Notes: generated by a model from the sequence alone, not told the origin. A stretch of 39,350 nucleotides of DNA from an archaeon (GCA_021828185.1 JAKASI010000009.1:1-39350), one strand, 5' to 3'; numbered from the stretch's first letter, positions 15,218-23,741 are shown. Numbers and translations: made by a program.

Positions 15218-16254
15218 GCCCCGTCGTATTGACCCGGGAATCGGCGAAGCTGGGTACCGGCAAGATACCCATCAGAGTTCTTAGATCGACTGTCCTCAAG
15301 ATGACGGGGGCGGGTTCGGCCCTGGTGAAGACTCCCCCCAGGGCGGGGCTCGACTTCGCTGTCATTGGGCTGAAAGAGGGCTTCGTGGTCGTCTCAGCGG
15401 ACCCGATCACCGGCGTATCTGAGGACATCGGCTATCTCGCGGTCAAGGTCAGCGCAAACGACGTGGCCACCAGCGGGAATAGGCCCCAGTTTGCTGAGTC
15501 TGTCGTCCTACTCCCGGAAGGGTCCACGGAAGCCGACGTTTCAAGGATGGCAAGGCAGATGCACGAGGCAGCCAGGGAGTCAGGAATAGCAATCGTCGGG
15601 GGGCACACGGAGGTCACCCCGGGGCTCCGTCGCCCCATAGTCGTCATCACCGTGTTCAGCTTCGTCCAGGACTACCTGACCTCGGGAGGGGCCAAGGACG
15701 GAGACGCGATCATGATGACGAAGACCGCCGGCCTGGAGGGGACGGCAGAGCTCCTGAGGGAGCGCGGGGTCTTCAGGCGGCCCCCGGGCCCAGCTGCCAT
15801 CTCGATGGCGTCGCGCATGATCAGAGAAATCGACATCACGAAGGAGGCGGTGGCTGGCTTCCGGACCGGACGGGTCCACGCCATGCACGACTGCACGGAA
15901 GGGGGAGTCCTTGGAGCCGTGTTCGAGATGTCCGTGGCCTCTGGAATCGGGTTCAGGCTTGTGGAGGCAGCCGTCCCAGTCGCACCCGCGACCAGGCGTG
16001 TGTGTAAGGAGCTCTCGCTCGACCCGCTGAAGCTCATCGGTTCTGGGTCCCTCCTCCTGGCCGTGGAAAAGGGATCCGAGGACGCGGTCAAGCGAGCCCT
16101 GAGCCCGACGAAGGTGACGAAGATCGGAGAGTTCCGCAGGGGACGAAGAGCATTGGTGACGGCGGCGGGAATCGAGTCGGTCGTCGGGGGCGCACCGGAA
16201 GACGAGCTATGGCGAGTGCTCGGAAGACCTTCTTGCCGCGGCGACCGGCCTTAG
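15214..16254 (+). CDS. AIR-synthase-related protein (HypE/ThiL-like)
   Basis: 346 residues of the PurM/HypE/ThiL/SelD fold. It has the ATP-site segments SADPITGVSEDIGYLAVKVSANDVATSG and GGHTEVTPGL, and the C-terminal domain signature AMHDCTEGGVLGAVFEMSV. No hydrogenase genes are nearby, so HypE proper is unlikely. The start codon lies inside the stop of the S component, so they are translated together; a role in phosphorylating or activating the imported vitamin (as ThiL does for thiamine phosphate) is inferred. The last 48 nt overlap the convergent topoisomerase gene. Confidence 0.83.
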   Translation: MSPVVLTRESAKLGTGKIPIRVLRSTVLKMTGAGSALVKTPPRAGLDFAVIGLKEGFVVVSADPITGVSEDIGYLAVKVSANDVATSGNRPQFAESVVLLPEGSTEADVSRMARQMHEAARESGIAIVGGHTEVTPGLRRPIVVITVFSFVQDYLTSGGAKDGDAIMMTKTAGLEGTAELLRERGVFRRPPGPAAISMASRMIREIDITKEAVAGFRTGRVHAMHDCTEGGVLGAVFEMSVASGIGFRLVEAAVPVAPATRRVCKELSLDPLKLIGSGSLLLAVEKGSEDAVKRALSPTKVTKIGEFRRGRRALVTAAGIESVVGGAPEDELWRVLGRPSCRGDRP

Positions 16255-17784
16255 CCCGTCAGATTCCTGTTCCCACTTCGCAGAAGACTGCAGAACCCAT
16301 GAGAACTTGCGTTGCAGTGACTTGCTGTACACCTTGGCCCAGTCCAGGCCGACGTAGTCGCACCAGGACTTGTAGACTCTGGGGTCGATGTAGTTCTTCA
16401 TCGATGTGTTTAGGTTGTAGTTCTTGGTCCTGACGTAGAAGTCAACTTCTCTCTGCAGCTTCGCGATCCGCTTCTCATCTCCTTTCGCCCTCGCTGCCTC
16501 CAACTTCTCCTGCTTCTTCCTGAGCGACTCCTCCCAGGTCTTCGGAGGCGTCCGCTGGTGGTTGCAGAAGATGGCGGCCTGCAGGTTCGCCTCCTTCGCG
16601 TGGTAGAGTTTGTCCAGGTCGTCCGCCGACTTCATGTCTTTCGAGCCGAGCGCTCCTTTCGCCGTCGCCGTCGCATGGTGAGTCCTGAAGACCTTGGCAG
16701 ACACCCCCGGTACTATGGAGGAGAGGAACTGGTTGACCATCCCGGAGTTGACGTCGTGGAAGATCTCTTCTTGCGGCTTCTTCCCCGACATGAACTCACC
16801 GAGGTTCCTTGCAACCGATGGGGGGACTTCCTCTGACTTCGCCCAGCTGACGCTGTCTTTGCCGAGGAAATCGAAGCGAGCCACTTCTCCCTTCAGATTG
16901 ACGTGCTCGACCCTGAGGGTACTGGCGCCAACGGTGTCAGCTTCGTCCTCTTCCTTCTCGTCCCCGACCCTCATCCCCATGGTGTCGATGAGATAACACA
17001 CGGTAGCGACCTGCCGCATCTTCTCGTCCTTCGAATCGAGCTCGCGCATGATCTTGGCGCGGATCCTTTCCAGGTTCGTCCCCACCTTGCGGGCGTTGTC
17101 GTATTTCGCCTTGCTGCGCGACTGCTGGATCGGCGCACTCTCGTGCAGCCAGACATACTTCTCCTTTTCAGTCAGCCTGTCAATCCACTTCGCCATCCAC
17201 ATCGAGTCGTGGTCGTGCACAATCTCTTTCCAGGCGCCCGGCGGAACAGGAGCGGTCTCGCCGAGGTTCAGGACCACATCCGACGGGCCGACGCGCGGCT
17301 TCCACTTCCCCCTGAACGGGTGCTTGCCCCGGCCCATGAAGAGTCCTGGGGGCTCGACCATCCAGTTGGCGATGTCCACTTCTTTCCCATCGAGTACCGC
17401 CTTCCCGAATCTGGCCTTCAGCGCTTCTCTTTGCTCCTTCCTAGAGGCGGCCAGCGCCTTCTTCTGTTCCTTCGACATCGACTCTTTCGCAGCCTTTTCC
17501 TGGTCGACCCGGCGGTAGAACTCGGAGAAGTCCATGTCATTGTACTTGGCGCCTTTGCACCATGGTGGAAGCTGCCTGACGAAGTCGTCGGCGAAGTTGG
17601 AGGTGAAGACCGGGTCCTGCACGTAGGGGGTGTCCTTCTTCCTGGCGAAGAGGTAGGCCATCTCCTCGGCCAGAGAGGAGAGGGGAACCGGCCTCCCGCT
17701 CACCTTCACTGACATCCCCAGGGGCTCGTAGGGAGGCGGAAAGTGGACTCCGTTATGAGAAAGCGTCTTCCAGTACGCGGTCAT
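16207..17784 (-). CDS. DNA topoisomerase IB (eukaryote-type)
   Basis: Relaxes positive and negative supercoils through a 3'-phosphotyrosine link. The 525 residues carry the core signatures: GRGKHPFRGKWKPR, the Arg/Lys-rich linker, and the C-terminal box NTSMKNYIDPR with catalytic Tyr465, as in SKLNYLDPR of eukaryotic enzymes. A Lys/Glu-rich coiled linker (KKQEKLEAARAKGDEKRIAKLQ) separates core and Tyr domain. This enzyme is known in Thaumarchaeota and is the best lineage marker here. A TATA-like TTTTAAATAC lies about 35 nt upstream of the ATG. The left transposon end is 65 nt upstream of the start, just beyond this box. The 3' end overlaps the AIR-synthase-like gene by 48 nt. Confidence 0.96.
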   Translation of the reverse strand: MTAYWKTLSHNGVHFPPPYEPLGMSVKVSGRPVPLSSLAEEMAYLFARKKDTPYVQDPVFTSNFADDFVRQLPPWCKGAKYNDMDFSEFYRRVDQEKAAKESMSKEQKKALAASRKEQREALKARFGKAVLDGKEVDIANWMVEPPGLFMGRGKHPFRGKWKPRVGPSDVVLNLGETAPVPPGAWKEIVHDHDSMWMAKWIDRLTEKEKYVWLHESAPIQQSRSKAKYDNARKVGTNLERIRAKIMRELDSKDEKMRQVATVCYLIDTMGMRVGDEKEEDEADTVGASTLRVEHVNLKGEVARFDFLGKDSVSWAKSEEVPPSVARNLGEFMSGKKPQEEIFHDVNSGMVNQFLSSIVPGVSAKVFRTHHATATAKGALGSKDMKSADDLDKLYHAKEANLQAAIFCNHQRTPPKTWEESLRKKQEKLEAARAKGDEKRIAKLQREVDFYVRTKNYNLNTSMKNYIDPRVYKSWCDYVGLDWAKVYSKSLQRKFSWVLQSSAKWEQESDGLRPVAAARRSSEHSP

Positions 17785-17849
17785 GAATCGGATAATCGGC
17801 TTTCAGGGCTCTCCGTATTTAAAATCACTCGGGTTTCTGAGAGAGGCTC

Positions 17850-17868
17850 TGTCAAGTTGACGGTTGAC
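17850..17868 (+). repeat. Left terminal inverted repeat
   Basis: TGTCAAGTTGACGGTTGAC, identical to the reverse complement of 20959-20977. It contains the 11-bp palindrome GTCAAGTTGAC. An imperfect inner copy (TGTCAAGATTCGGTTGACGG) follows at 17886-17905 and runs up to the methyltransferase stop. Confidence 0.88.
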
Positions 17869-17905
17869 TGAGGGGACCTTTTTCCTGTCAAGATTCGGTT
17901 GACGG

Positions 17906-19249
17906 TCAGGTTTCCTTCAGTATCTCGGCAACGGTCTTCAGCTTGATTTCGAGGTTCCTCTCGTTCTTGGCCCGCGCGGATTCCTCTATCGCTCCCCTCC
18001 CGAAGCTGAAAGCCACGATGACCCCTCTGTCCTTTTCCTGACGCTGAATTGCCGTCTCGAAGTTGTCCACGACATTCCTTCCGATATCATCAGACTGCTT
18101 GACTTGGACGGGCACATCTAGTTCAACCCACCCATCTATGCCGTAATCGCCGACCTTTCGGGGGTTTACCCTCCCCCCCAGCTTTTCGAACACCCAGTTC
18201 TGGAACTCGAAGGGCTGAAGGTTCCGAAGCTCTGCCTCGGTCTTCGGGAGGCCTACGATTTCCCCGACTTTCGCCCTCATGGTTCTGAGCCGCTTCTGCA
18301 TGAGCTTACATGCTGTCGGGGAGACATCTATCCCAATCCATCTCCGGCCGAGCCTCTGCGAGACAGCGATTGCCGTTCCGCAACCGCACATGGGGTCGAG
18401 GATGATATCAGTCGGATTGGAGGAGGCGTTGATGATTCGCTCCAGCAAAGCCTCAGGCTTCTGCGTAGGGAAACCGAGCCGTTCTTTCGATTGAGAGTGG
18501 ATTGGAGGTATGTCAGACCACAGGTTTTGGAGTGGCTGGCCCTTGCTTGAATCGAGATAGACCTTCCGACGGATAATGCCGTTCTTGGCCTTCGGGAACA
18601 ACAGCCTCCCTTCGGCATCGAGCTTCTTCATGACTTCGAGAGACACCTTCCAACCGTTGGCAGGAGGCTTGAAGCCTTTGTATGGATAGGTCAAGTTGGG
18701 CCGAGGGTGCGGGCTTGCCAGGTCGCTTGACATGTATCTTCGGCCATTCTCATCAACCCCGCGATACCACTTGTCGATGTAATCTTGGGAGAACGGCACA
18801 TGCTGCGGGTTCCATGTGAATTTGTCCGACTTCACGAAGTAGAGAATGTGGTCAGTGATGTTTCCGAAGTTCTTGGGGTCGTTGTGTGACGAAGTCCTCT
18901 GCCAGATTATCTCGCTCCTGAAGTTGCTCTCGCCGAAGATACGTTCCATATCCGCCCTCAGACGATGGACAGCGTGCCAGTCACAATGGAGATACATCGA
19001 GCCGGTCGATTTCAGAACCCTGTGACACTGTCTTAGCTTCGGCTCCATCCACGCGATGTAGTTCTCTATCCCTCCGGCCCAACGGTCTTGGAAGGCCCGC
19101 TTCTCATACCCATCCTCCCAAATCACTTCGTATTGTTGGTTAGAGAAGAACGGGGGGTCGATGTAGATGAGGTCAACTGAGTCTTCGGGGAACCGCTGGA
19201 GGACATCCTGACAATCACCGCAGTAGATTGTGTTTGTCTCGAAGCTCAC
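17906..19249 (-). CDS. DNA methyltransferase fused to an Mrr-like nuclease domain (transposon cargo)
   Basis: A beta-class amino-methyltransferase: motif IV DPPF comes before motif I (DPMCGCGTA), with KP-rich GFPTQKPEALLERI between them, so it should make N6-methyladenine or N4-methylcytosine. The C-terminal 80 or so residues add a restriction-endonuclease-like fold: FEFQNWVFEKLGGRV, then GIDGWV (the Asp) and PVQVKQS (QxK), the form used by Mrr nucleases. One chain could thus both mark and cut DNA. I chose GTG 19249 because conserved sequence starts there; the frame is open to 19315, overlapping the transposase end. Specificity is unknown. Confidence 0.82.
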   Translation of the reverse strand: MSFETNTIYCGDCQDVLQRFPEDSVDLIYIDPPFFSNQQYEVIWEDGYEKRAFQDRWAGGIENYIAWMEPKLRQCHRVLKSTGSMYLHCDWHAVHRLRADMERIFGESNFRSEIIWQRTSSHNDPKNFGNITDHILYFVKSDKFTWNPQHVPFSQDYIDKWYRGVDENGRRYMSSDLASPHPRPNLTYPYKGFKPPANGWKVSLEVMKKLDAEGRLLFPKAKNGIIRRKVYLDSSKGQPLQNLWSDIPPIHSQSKERLGFPTQKPEALLERIINASSNPTDIILDPMCGCGTAIAVSQRLGRRWIGIDVSPTACKLMQKRLRTMRAKVGEIVGLPKTEAELRNLQPFEFQNWVFEKLGGRVNPRKVGDYGIDGWVELDVPVQVKQSDDIGRNVVDNFETAIQRQEKDRGVIVAFSFGRGAIEESARAKNERNLEIKLKTVAEILKET

Positions 19250-19275
19250 TCCGATAGACCCCTCAGGTTCGAGAT

Positions 19276-20414
19276 TTAGTCTTTCTTGGCCGAGTTCTGG
19301 ATGAGCGTATACCACTTGTCTTCACCACGAATCTTGATTCCGGCCCGCTCCGCAGGCGTCTCTCCCTTCAGCGCGTCGTGAGGTCGGATGTAGTTGCGGA
19401 ATATCTGATACCCCTTCAGTATAGGGGTGTCTGTCCTCTTAAGACCCCGCATCACCTTTTCCCTGTCCCGTATCTCCCCGTTCATCCTCTCCATCTTGTT
19501 GTTATGGACTGACCCGTCCATCCTGATGTCCCTGACATGGTCTGGACTCCGCACCTCTCCGAACTGGCTCCACATCTCCTTTCTCCAAGCCACATGGAAG
19601 TTGCCCGCCCCGTCGCTGATGAGGGTCTTTGGCTTCTTGCCTGCCCTCTCTATCGCTTCTCGGAACATCGGCCGGATATCGGCAGTCCCCTTGTTCTCGG
19701 CGACCTGCTGAGCAATCCAGAAGCGCGTGTCGTCGTCCATCATGGCGAACAGATACTTCATGTTCCCTTTCACTTTCAGGTATAGTTCGTCTGTGCGCCA
19801 TGTCTCCCCGACGCTCGGAGTGATTCTTTCGAGATACCTGTCCATCAGGCCGACATACTTCTGAATCCAGTTCCAGACAGTCTGATAGGAAATCTCAGCG
19901 CCGATTAGCCTGAGCGAATCGGCTGTGTTCCGAAGGCTCTCTCCGTTGAAATAGAGTTGCATCGCGGTCGTTATCGCCTTCGGGTTGTGCTTCATCCTCT
20001 CGAACCCGATGTTCACGCTGAAAGTCTTGTGGCAGTCTGCGCATAGGAACCTCTGGATGTCGCCGGACTTGTTGTGCCTGACCCCAAACCTCTTCAGGTT
20101 CTCCGAGTGGCAGAACTGGCACTCGGACACATTCACCTGTTCGATTAGGACTTCTGCCCTCACTGCCTGCCTGACTTGGCGCGAGAACTCGACCGCGAAG
20201 ATGTGCTTGCACTTGGAGAACCGATAGGAATAGTCGGGACAGGTGCAGACCCATCCTGTTTCGGTCGCGCTCACCTGATACTCCCAGTCGCCGAACTGCG
20301 AGTGGACGAAGTAAGAGTCGTCATCCTGACGAACCTGAAAAGGTCTTTGAGAACTTGCACATCGGGGAATCGGGCTATACGAAGAGCCTGTTGGTAGGGA
20401 ACATGGCCCTCCAT
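19276..20414 (-). CDS. DDE transposase with SWIM and zinc-ribbon domains, frameshifted near its N-terminus
   Basis: From GTG 20274 an intact frame of 332 residues holds a SWIM-type zinc site (WVCTCPD, then CKHIF), a zinc ribbon (CQFCH ... CADCHKTF), a helix-turn-helix and the DDE catalytic core: Asp in WRTDELYL, Asp in LISDGAGNF and Glu in HNNKMERMNGE. Sequence homologous to the SWIM N-terminus continues upstream in the same frame to about 20337, and its first 26 codons (ATG 20414) are in another frame. Inserting one A into the AAAA run at 20338-20341 (a T on the coding strand) joins them into a 379-residue protein. Either the gene is inactivated, uses frameshifting, or the base is a sequencing error. 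Confidence 0.83.
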
Positions 20415-20453
20415 CGAAACTCGTTTATGGTCATCAGCATCTTTCGGTTCAAG

Positions 20454-20819
20454 CTATCGAGCTAGAAGCTCAGGATTCTCGACGACATCGCGCACCAAGT
20501 GCCGATGGCAGGGGTTGCCGTCCTTCTCGAAGCACAGGAGGGTGATGTCTTCGTGTTCGCTCAGTTCGTGGAGAGTCTGGATAGCTTCAAGGCATTCGGT
20601 GTTCTCCCTCAGTTGGTTAAGGAACTCGTGGGCGAAGGTGTCCCAGTCGATTTTGCGTTCCTTGTAGGCGAAGAGAAGTTCCGGCTTCGGCGACAGCGTT
20701 ATCGCCCACTCGTTGAACCGTTCCCTCGGCACACCGCGAGGGTAGAAGCGGGTGATGAGGATGCGGTATCCGTCCTCGGCTTCGGCTGGTTGAAATACGC
20801 TCTTGGTTCTAACGCCCAA
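20454..20819 (-). CDS. DUF488 family protein (transposon cargo)
   Basis: 121 residues from TTG 20819, the usual size for DUF488; the frame is open to 20963 inside the right transposon end, but the family begins TKSVFQPAEAEDGYRIL. It carries the DUF488 blocks RFYPRGVPRERFNEW, ITLSPKPELL and LLCFEKDGNPCHRHLV with a Cys and His pair. A TATA-like TATCTTTAAC lies about 37 nt upstream. Function unknown; the context with a methyltransferase-nuclease suggests, but does not show, a link to DNA modification or defence. Confidence 0.82.
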   Translation of the reverse strand: MGVRTKSVFQPAEAEDGYRILITRFYPRGVPRERFNEWAITLSPKPELLFAYKERKIDWDTFAHEFLNQLRENTECLEAIQTLHELSEHEDITLLCFEKDGNPCHRHLVRDVVENPELLAR

Positions 20820-20958
20820 TCCGATTGCCTCGACCTCTTCGGGAACCGAAGTTAAAGATACGGGTTGCGGTAAAATGGTTGACCATGTGGTGAGAGGGAG
20901 ACATGCGAAGGTGTCTAGGGCCATCAACCGGCTTTTGACACGAACCTGATTTTGGCCC

Positions 20959-20977
20959 GTCAACCGTCAACTTGACA
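20959..20977 (-). repeat. Right terminal inverted repeat
   Basis: GTCAACCGTCAACTTGACA on the plus strand, the exact reverse complement of the left end. The inner, imperfect copy on this side is at 20921-20940 (minus strand TGTCAAAAGCCGGTTGATGG). Two copies per end suggest paired transposase binding sites. Confidence 0.88.
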
Positions 20978-21042
20978 ACACCCTGAGAAACCATCTGCGA
21001 TGGTTAAATAAAGCAGGGAACGGTTCGGTCGCTGTTACTCCA

Positions 21043-21765
21043 TTGTGGCTTGACTTCGATGGCGCCGGGTTCAAGGCGAAGGACCCGGTCATGGTGGTGG
21101 CGGTATCCACGTCGATGCCCCAGTACAAGGCGCTCTACTCGCAGGCAAGAGAGATGGCCGACTATATGCTGAAGAAGATGGCTTTCGAGAAGGTCGGAAC
21201 AATCCGCAGCTCCTCCTTCCCGCCGGAGGTGCTCGTCAGGGAATCGGGGCTCTCGACCCTCCCAGAGTGCCAGCTCTATGTGAGCAGGGGGAAGCACGAC
21301 CTGGTCCTCTTCGCGGGGGACTCGAGCCCCATGGACGACCAGTACGAGTTCGCGCGGTTCCTCCTCAATGAAGCGAAGGCCATGGGGGTGGAAGAACTCT
21401 ACTCCGTTGGGACCAGATGGGCCGAAAACCCGGCTCCCCCGGAGGCAGAGCCCCAGGCGACCGGTTTCGCCACCGATGCAGATGGGGTGGCCAAGCTCAA
21501 GAAGAACGGAGTGAGGATACTGGGCGAGGAGCCCGCTCCTTTCTTTGCGTCGATGATAGTGGCCATGGCCAAGGATGCCGGCATCCGCGGATACAAGCTG
21601 GCCGTCGACCACGGAGAACCGAGCCCGCATGTCAGGTCCGTCGTCAAGCTCCTCGAGATCCTGGGGGCTATGGCCGGATTCGAGGTGGACCTCAGCGAGC
21701 TCCGCTCCAAGGCTCACCCGTCGACCCCGTCACGACAAGGTGCGGGAAGCACGATCTACCACTGA
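21043..21765 (+). CDS. PAC2-family protein (proteasome-assembly-chaperone-like)
   Basis: 240 residues. The PAC2 core shows as MVVAVSTSMPQYKALYSQARE, the FAGDSSPMDDQYEFA segment and GVEELYSVGTRW. Archaeal PAC2 proteins are related to eukaryotic proteasome assembly chaperones; their role in archaea is not settled. Start is TTG 21043; a TATA-like TTAAATAA centred about 35 nt upstream lies only 27 bp beyond the right transposon end. The transposon therefore replaced the region upstream of this promoter. Confidence 0.8.
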   Translation: MWLDFDGAGFKAKDPVMVVAVSTSMPQYKALYSQAREMADYMLKKMAFEKVGTIRSSSFPPEVLVRESGLSTLPECQLYVSRGKHDLVLFAGDSSPMDDQYEFARFLLNEAKAMGVEELYSVGTRWAENPAPPEAEPQATGFATDADGVAKLKKNGVRILGEEPAPFFASMIVAMAKDAGIRGYKLAVDHGEPSPHVRSVVKLLEILGAMAGFEVDLSELRSKAHPSTPSRQGAGSTIYH

Positions 21766-21816
21766 GCCGGGGATCCACAGTTCCGGCTATTCTCTCGGGA
21801 GCAGTCGGCGCCTGCG

Positions 21817-22242
21817 TCATGCACCTTTTGCCAGCCTCCGGCCCATGACGGCCATCGCCAGTCCGATCCAGTAGGGGATGTACGACAGCATTGGGTCCAC
21901 CCCTCCCAGCCTGTAGACGGAGTAGCCGAAAGAGACAACCAGCCCGAGAAACCCGGCCCCGCCGCCCAGATAGATCAACACCCTCCCGGTGCTCGTGTGG
22001 CGGATCAGGATGATCAAGCCGCCGATGAGCACGCTCAGCCCGCCGAGGGCGATGATGAGCTCGACTATCGTGATGGCCAGTACCGCAGCGTTCTGCGCCA
22101 CCCCCGACAGGAGATTGGAGACCTCGGGCGCGGCGTATCCGAGGGCAGTGTAAAGGAACCCCCTGGATGAGTAGCCGCTCAGCACCATCAGGAGGCCGCC
22201 GGATGAGGCAAGTGCTCCGGCGAGGTAGCGTCTCAGTCCCAC
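21817..22242 (-). CDS. Small four-helix membrane protein, unknown
   Basis: 141 residues, mostly hydrophobic, with four predicted membrane helices (around residues 6-25, 45-78, 84-108 and 118-135). I recognise no family. It has no obvious charged pore residues. The GTG start is 24 nt downstream of a TATA-like CTATTTATCG at 22262-22271, which fits a leaderless message. Convergent with PAC2, divergent from the metallopeptidase gene. Confidence 0.68.
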   Translation of the reverse strand: MGLRRYLAGALASSGGLLMVLSGYSSRGFLYTALGYAAPEVSNLLSGVAQNAAVLAITIVELIIALGGLSVLIGGLIILIRHTSTGRVLIYLGGGAGFLGLVVSFGYSVYRLGGVDPMLSYIPYWIGLAMAVMGRRLAKGA

Positions 22243-22342
22243 AGGACGCCAGGAGACGCCGTCGATAAATAGCGTTCTGATGGAAACCCCGGTGAACGAC
22301 CGAGATGTTTATCCGCCTGTCGCAGCACGAGCCCGGCGAACC

Positions 22343-23116
22343 ATGCGGGCCCTCAGCACAGACGAATCGCTCCAGAACACTCTGGACTGGGCCTTGGACC
22401 GGATGAGACAGAAGGGGTACGATGTGAAGTCCAAGGTTACGCTCAACGTTGAACCGAGCCTGGCCATAATGGGGTATGCGAAGAAGGAGGGGGAAGTCCA
22501 CAGGATCATGATCTCGGAATGGGCCCTCGACTCCGAGATGCTCGGAGGACTGGTGCTCCACGAGCTCTCGCACGTGTACTTCACCGAACAGGGCGCAAGT
22601 TCGCACGACAGCGGCATCCTTGAGAGTGTGCTCGAAGACCTGAAGGAAAGGGATGGCCTGAGAGCCAAGGAGACGGAGCACCTCATCGACGCCTTCAACC
22701 ATCTTCAGAACGTGCTGGTGGACGACCTCGTCTTCGAGGTGATGGGCGAAAAGGAGCACGACATGGTCAAGCGCTTCTTCGCAGAATGGATCTCGGACAG
22801 CCCGTCAGGGGACCCGGTCACCGACGCCAGCCTTCTCTGCAGGAATGCGTTCGCGGTGGCGTCTCTCAGGAGGAGGAAGCTCGTCGAATGGGGTGCGAAG
22901 GGGGACCAAGAAGATGCGGAGATGTACTTCAGGAACAAGAGCCTCCTCGACGCCCTGGGCCACCATGCCGACGAGGAGTTCGACTGGCTGGAAGGGTTCC
23001 TTGAGAAGTCGAAGCTGGGGCTGAGCGAGGCAGAGTTCCGCGAGTCGCTCGAAGCCTACTTCGACAGGGTGCTTTCGCTGATGCGGTCGTCGTCAAAGCT
23101 TGACGACCTCAGATAG
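22343..23116 (+). CDS. DUF5781 family predicted zinc metallopeptidase
   Basis: 257 residues from ATG 22343. The N-terminal conserved block (LQNTLDWALDRMRQKGYDV, then VTLNVEPSLAIMGYAKKEG) is followed by the zinc-protease motif HELSHVYF (HExxH). Acidic helices after it could supply the third ligand. The family is widespread in Thaumarchaeota. The frame is open from 22280, but the sequence before residue 22 of that frame is not family-like and a TATA-like GTTTATCC near 22309 fits the later start. No signal peptide, so it acts in the cytoplasm; the substrate is unknown. Confidence 0.75.
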   Translation: MRALSTDESLQNTLDWALDRMRQKGYDVKSKVTLNVEPSLAIMGYAKKEGEVHRIMISEWALDSEMLGGLVLHELSHVYFTEQGASSHDSGILESVLEDLKERDGLRAKETEHLIDAFNHLQNVLVDDLVFEVMGEKEHDMVKRFFAEWISDSPSGDPVTDASLLCRNAFAVASLRRRKLVEWGAKGDQEDAEMYFRNKSLLDALGHHADEEFDWLEGFLEKSKLGLSEAEFRESLEAYFDRVLSLMRSSSKLDDLR

Positions 23117-23624
23117 GGCACCCCGCGCCTCCGGGAGCCATTTCTCGGCGGCGAGGGCTGTCGTAGTGGCTGCAATCATCGGCGCCGTCGTCTTCGGGGT
23201 CTATCTCGGGTATCTCGCCTGGTCTCAGGACAGCTTCCCGACGGCGACCAGACCCTTCGGGAACTACGCGGTCGTGACTTCGAAGACTTTCAACGGGACC
23301 GAGTTCGCGTTCGCCCTGACCTGGAACAACGCCAGCGCCGTCCCGGTCAAAGCACAGCTGACGTCTCCGGCGACGGACGCGGCCAACACCCCCGTCTGTG
23401 AGGTGGGGCTCTCCACCGTTAGCAACGGCCAGACCATCTTCATGCCCTTCACCATAAGCCCAGAGTCGCCCAGCCTCGTGAATGTGGACCTTTCCATCGA
23501 CGTCCAGCCTGTGGGAGGAGGGAGTGACTTCACGATAGTCTACAACACGGCGAGCATCCTAGCCACGAACACCCCCATCGTCCCCTCGGACATCACGTGC
23601 CAGCAGCCTCTCGGGGCCGACTGA
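23100..23624 (+). CDS. Membrane-anchored extracellular beta-sandwich protein, unknown
   Basis: 174 residues. One N-terminal hydrophobic helix (AVVVAAIIGAVVFGVYLGYLA, after a basic head) anchors or exports it; the rest is beta-rich with several Asn-x-Thr/Ser sequons (NGT, NAS), as for a surface protein. Two Cys (CEVGL and ITCQQP) could form a disulfide. The TTG start overlaps the metallopeptidase stop by 17 nt, so they are co-transcribed. I do not recognise a family. Confidence 0.7.
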   Translation: MTTSDRAPRASGSHFSAARAVVVAAIIGAVVFGVYLGYLAWSQDSFPTATRPFGNYAVVTSKTFNGTEFAFALTWNNASAVPVKAQLTSPATDAANTPVCEVGLSTVSNGQTIFMPFTISPESPSLVNVDLSIDVQPVGGGSDFTIVYNTASILATNTPIVPSDITCQQPLGAD

Positions 23625-23741
23625 CCCCACCTGGCTCTGAGACTGAATCGGGCTCTGGTATTGGATCAGGGCGACCGCGGCCGCCAGTACTGTCACAACG
23701 GCCGCCACGATCGCGACTGCCGCGACGAGTGTTTTCTTCAT
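23559..23741 (-). CDS. Possible 60-residue secreted or membrane peptide
   Basis: The frame encodes a clear signal-like start (MKKTLVAAVAIVAAVVTVLAAAVALI) and then a Gln/Ser-rich segment (QYQSPIQSQSQ). It overlaps the end of the preceding gene antisense by 66 nt, and its C-terminal part is therefore constrained by that gene and looks unlike a folded domain. No convincing promoter is seen. It could be a chance frame; the signal-like start is the only support. Confidence 0.35.
   Translation of the reverse strand: MKKTLVAAVAIVAAVVTVLAAAVALIQYQSPIQSQSQVGSVGPERLLARDVRGDDGGVRG

Larger units (their letters stand above)
17850..20977. mobile_element. 3.1-kb transposon with 19-bp terminal inverted repeats and cargo genes
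   Basis: Bounded by perfect 19-bp inverted repeats. Inside, reading along the minus strand, are a DUF488 gene, a DDE transposase and a methyltransferase-nuclease fusion. A second, imperfect copy of the end motif sits just inside each terminus. The element lies in the gap between the divergent topoisomerase IB and PAC2 genes; without it the gap would be about 130 bp. I found no clear target-site duplication. The ends are flanked by related 10-mers in inverted order (GGTTTCTGAG at 17832 and CTGAGAAACC at 20983). Confidence 0.8.

Noticed and set aside
17850..17868. Link between the transposon end and the HTH_45 operator
   Set aside because: Both contain TCAAGTTGA, but a 9-bp near-palindrome can recur by chance and nothing else connects them.
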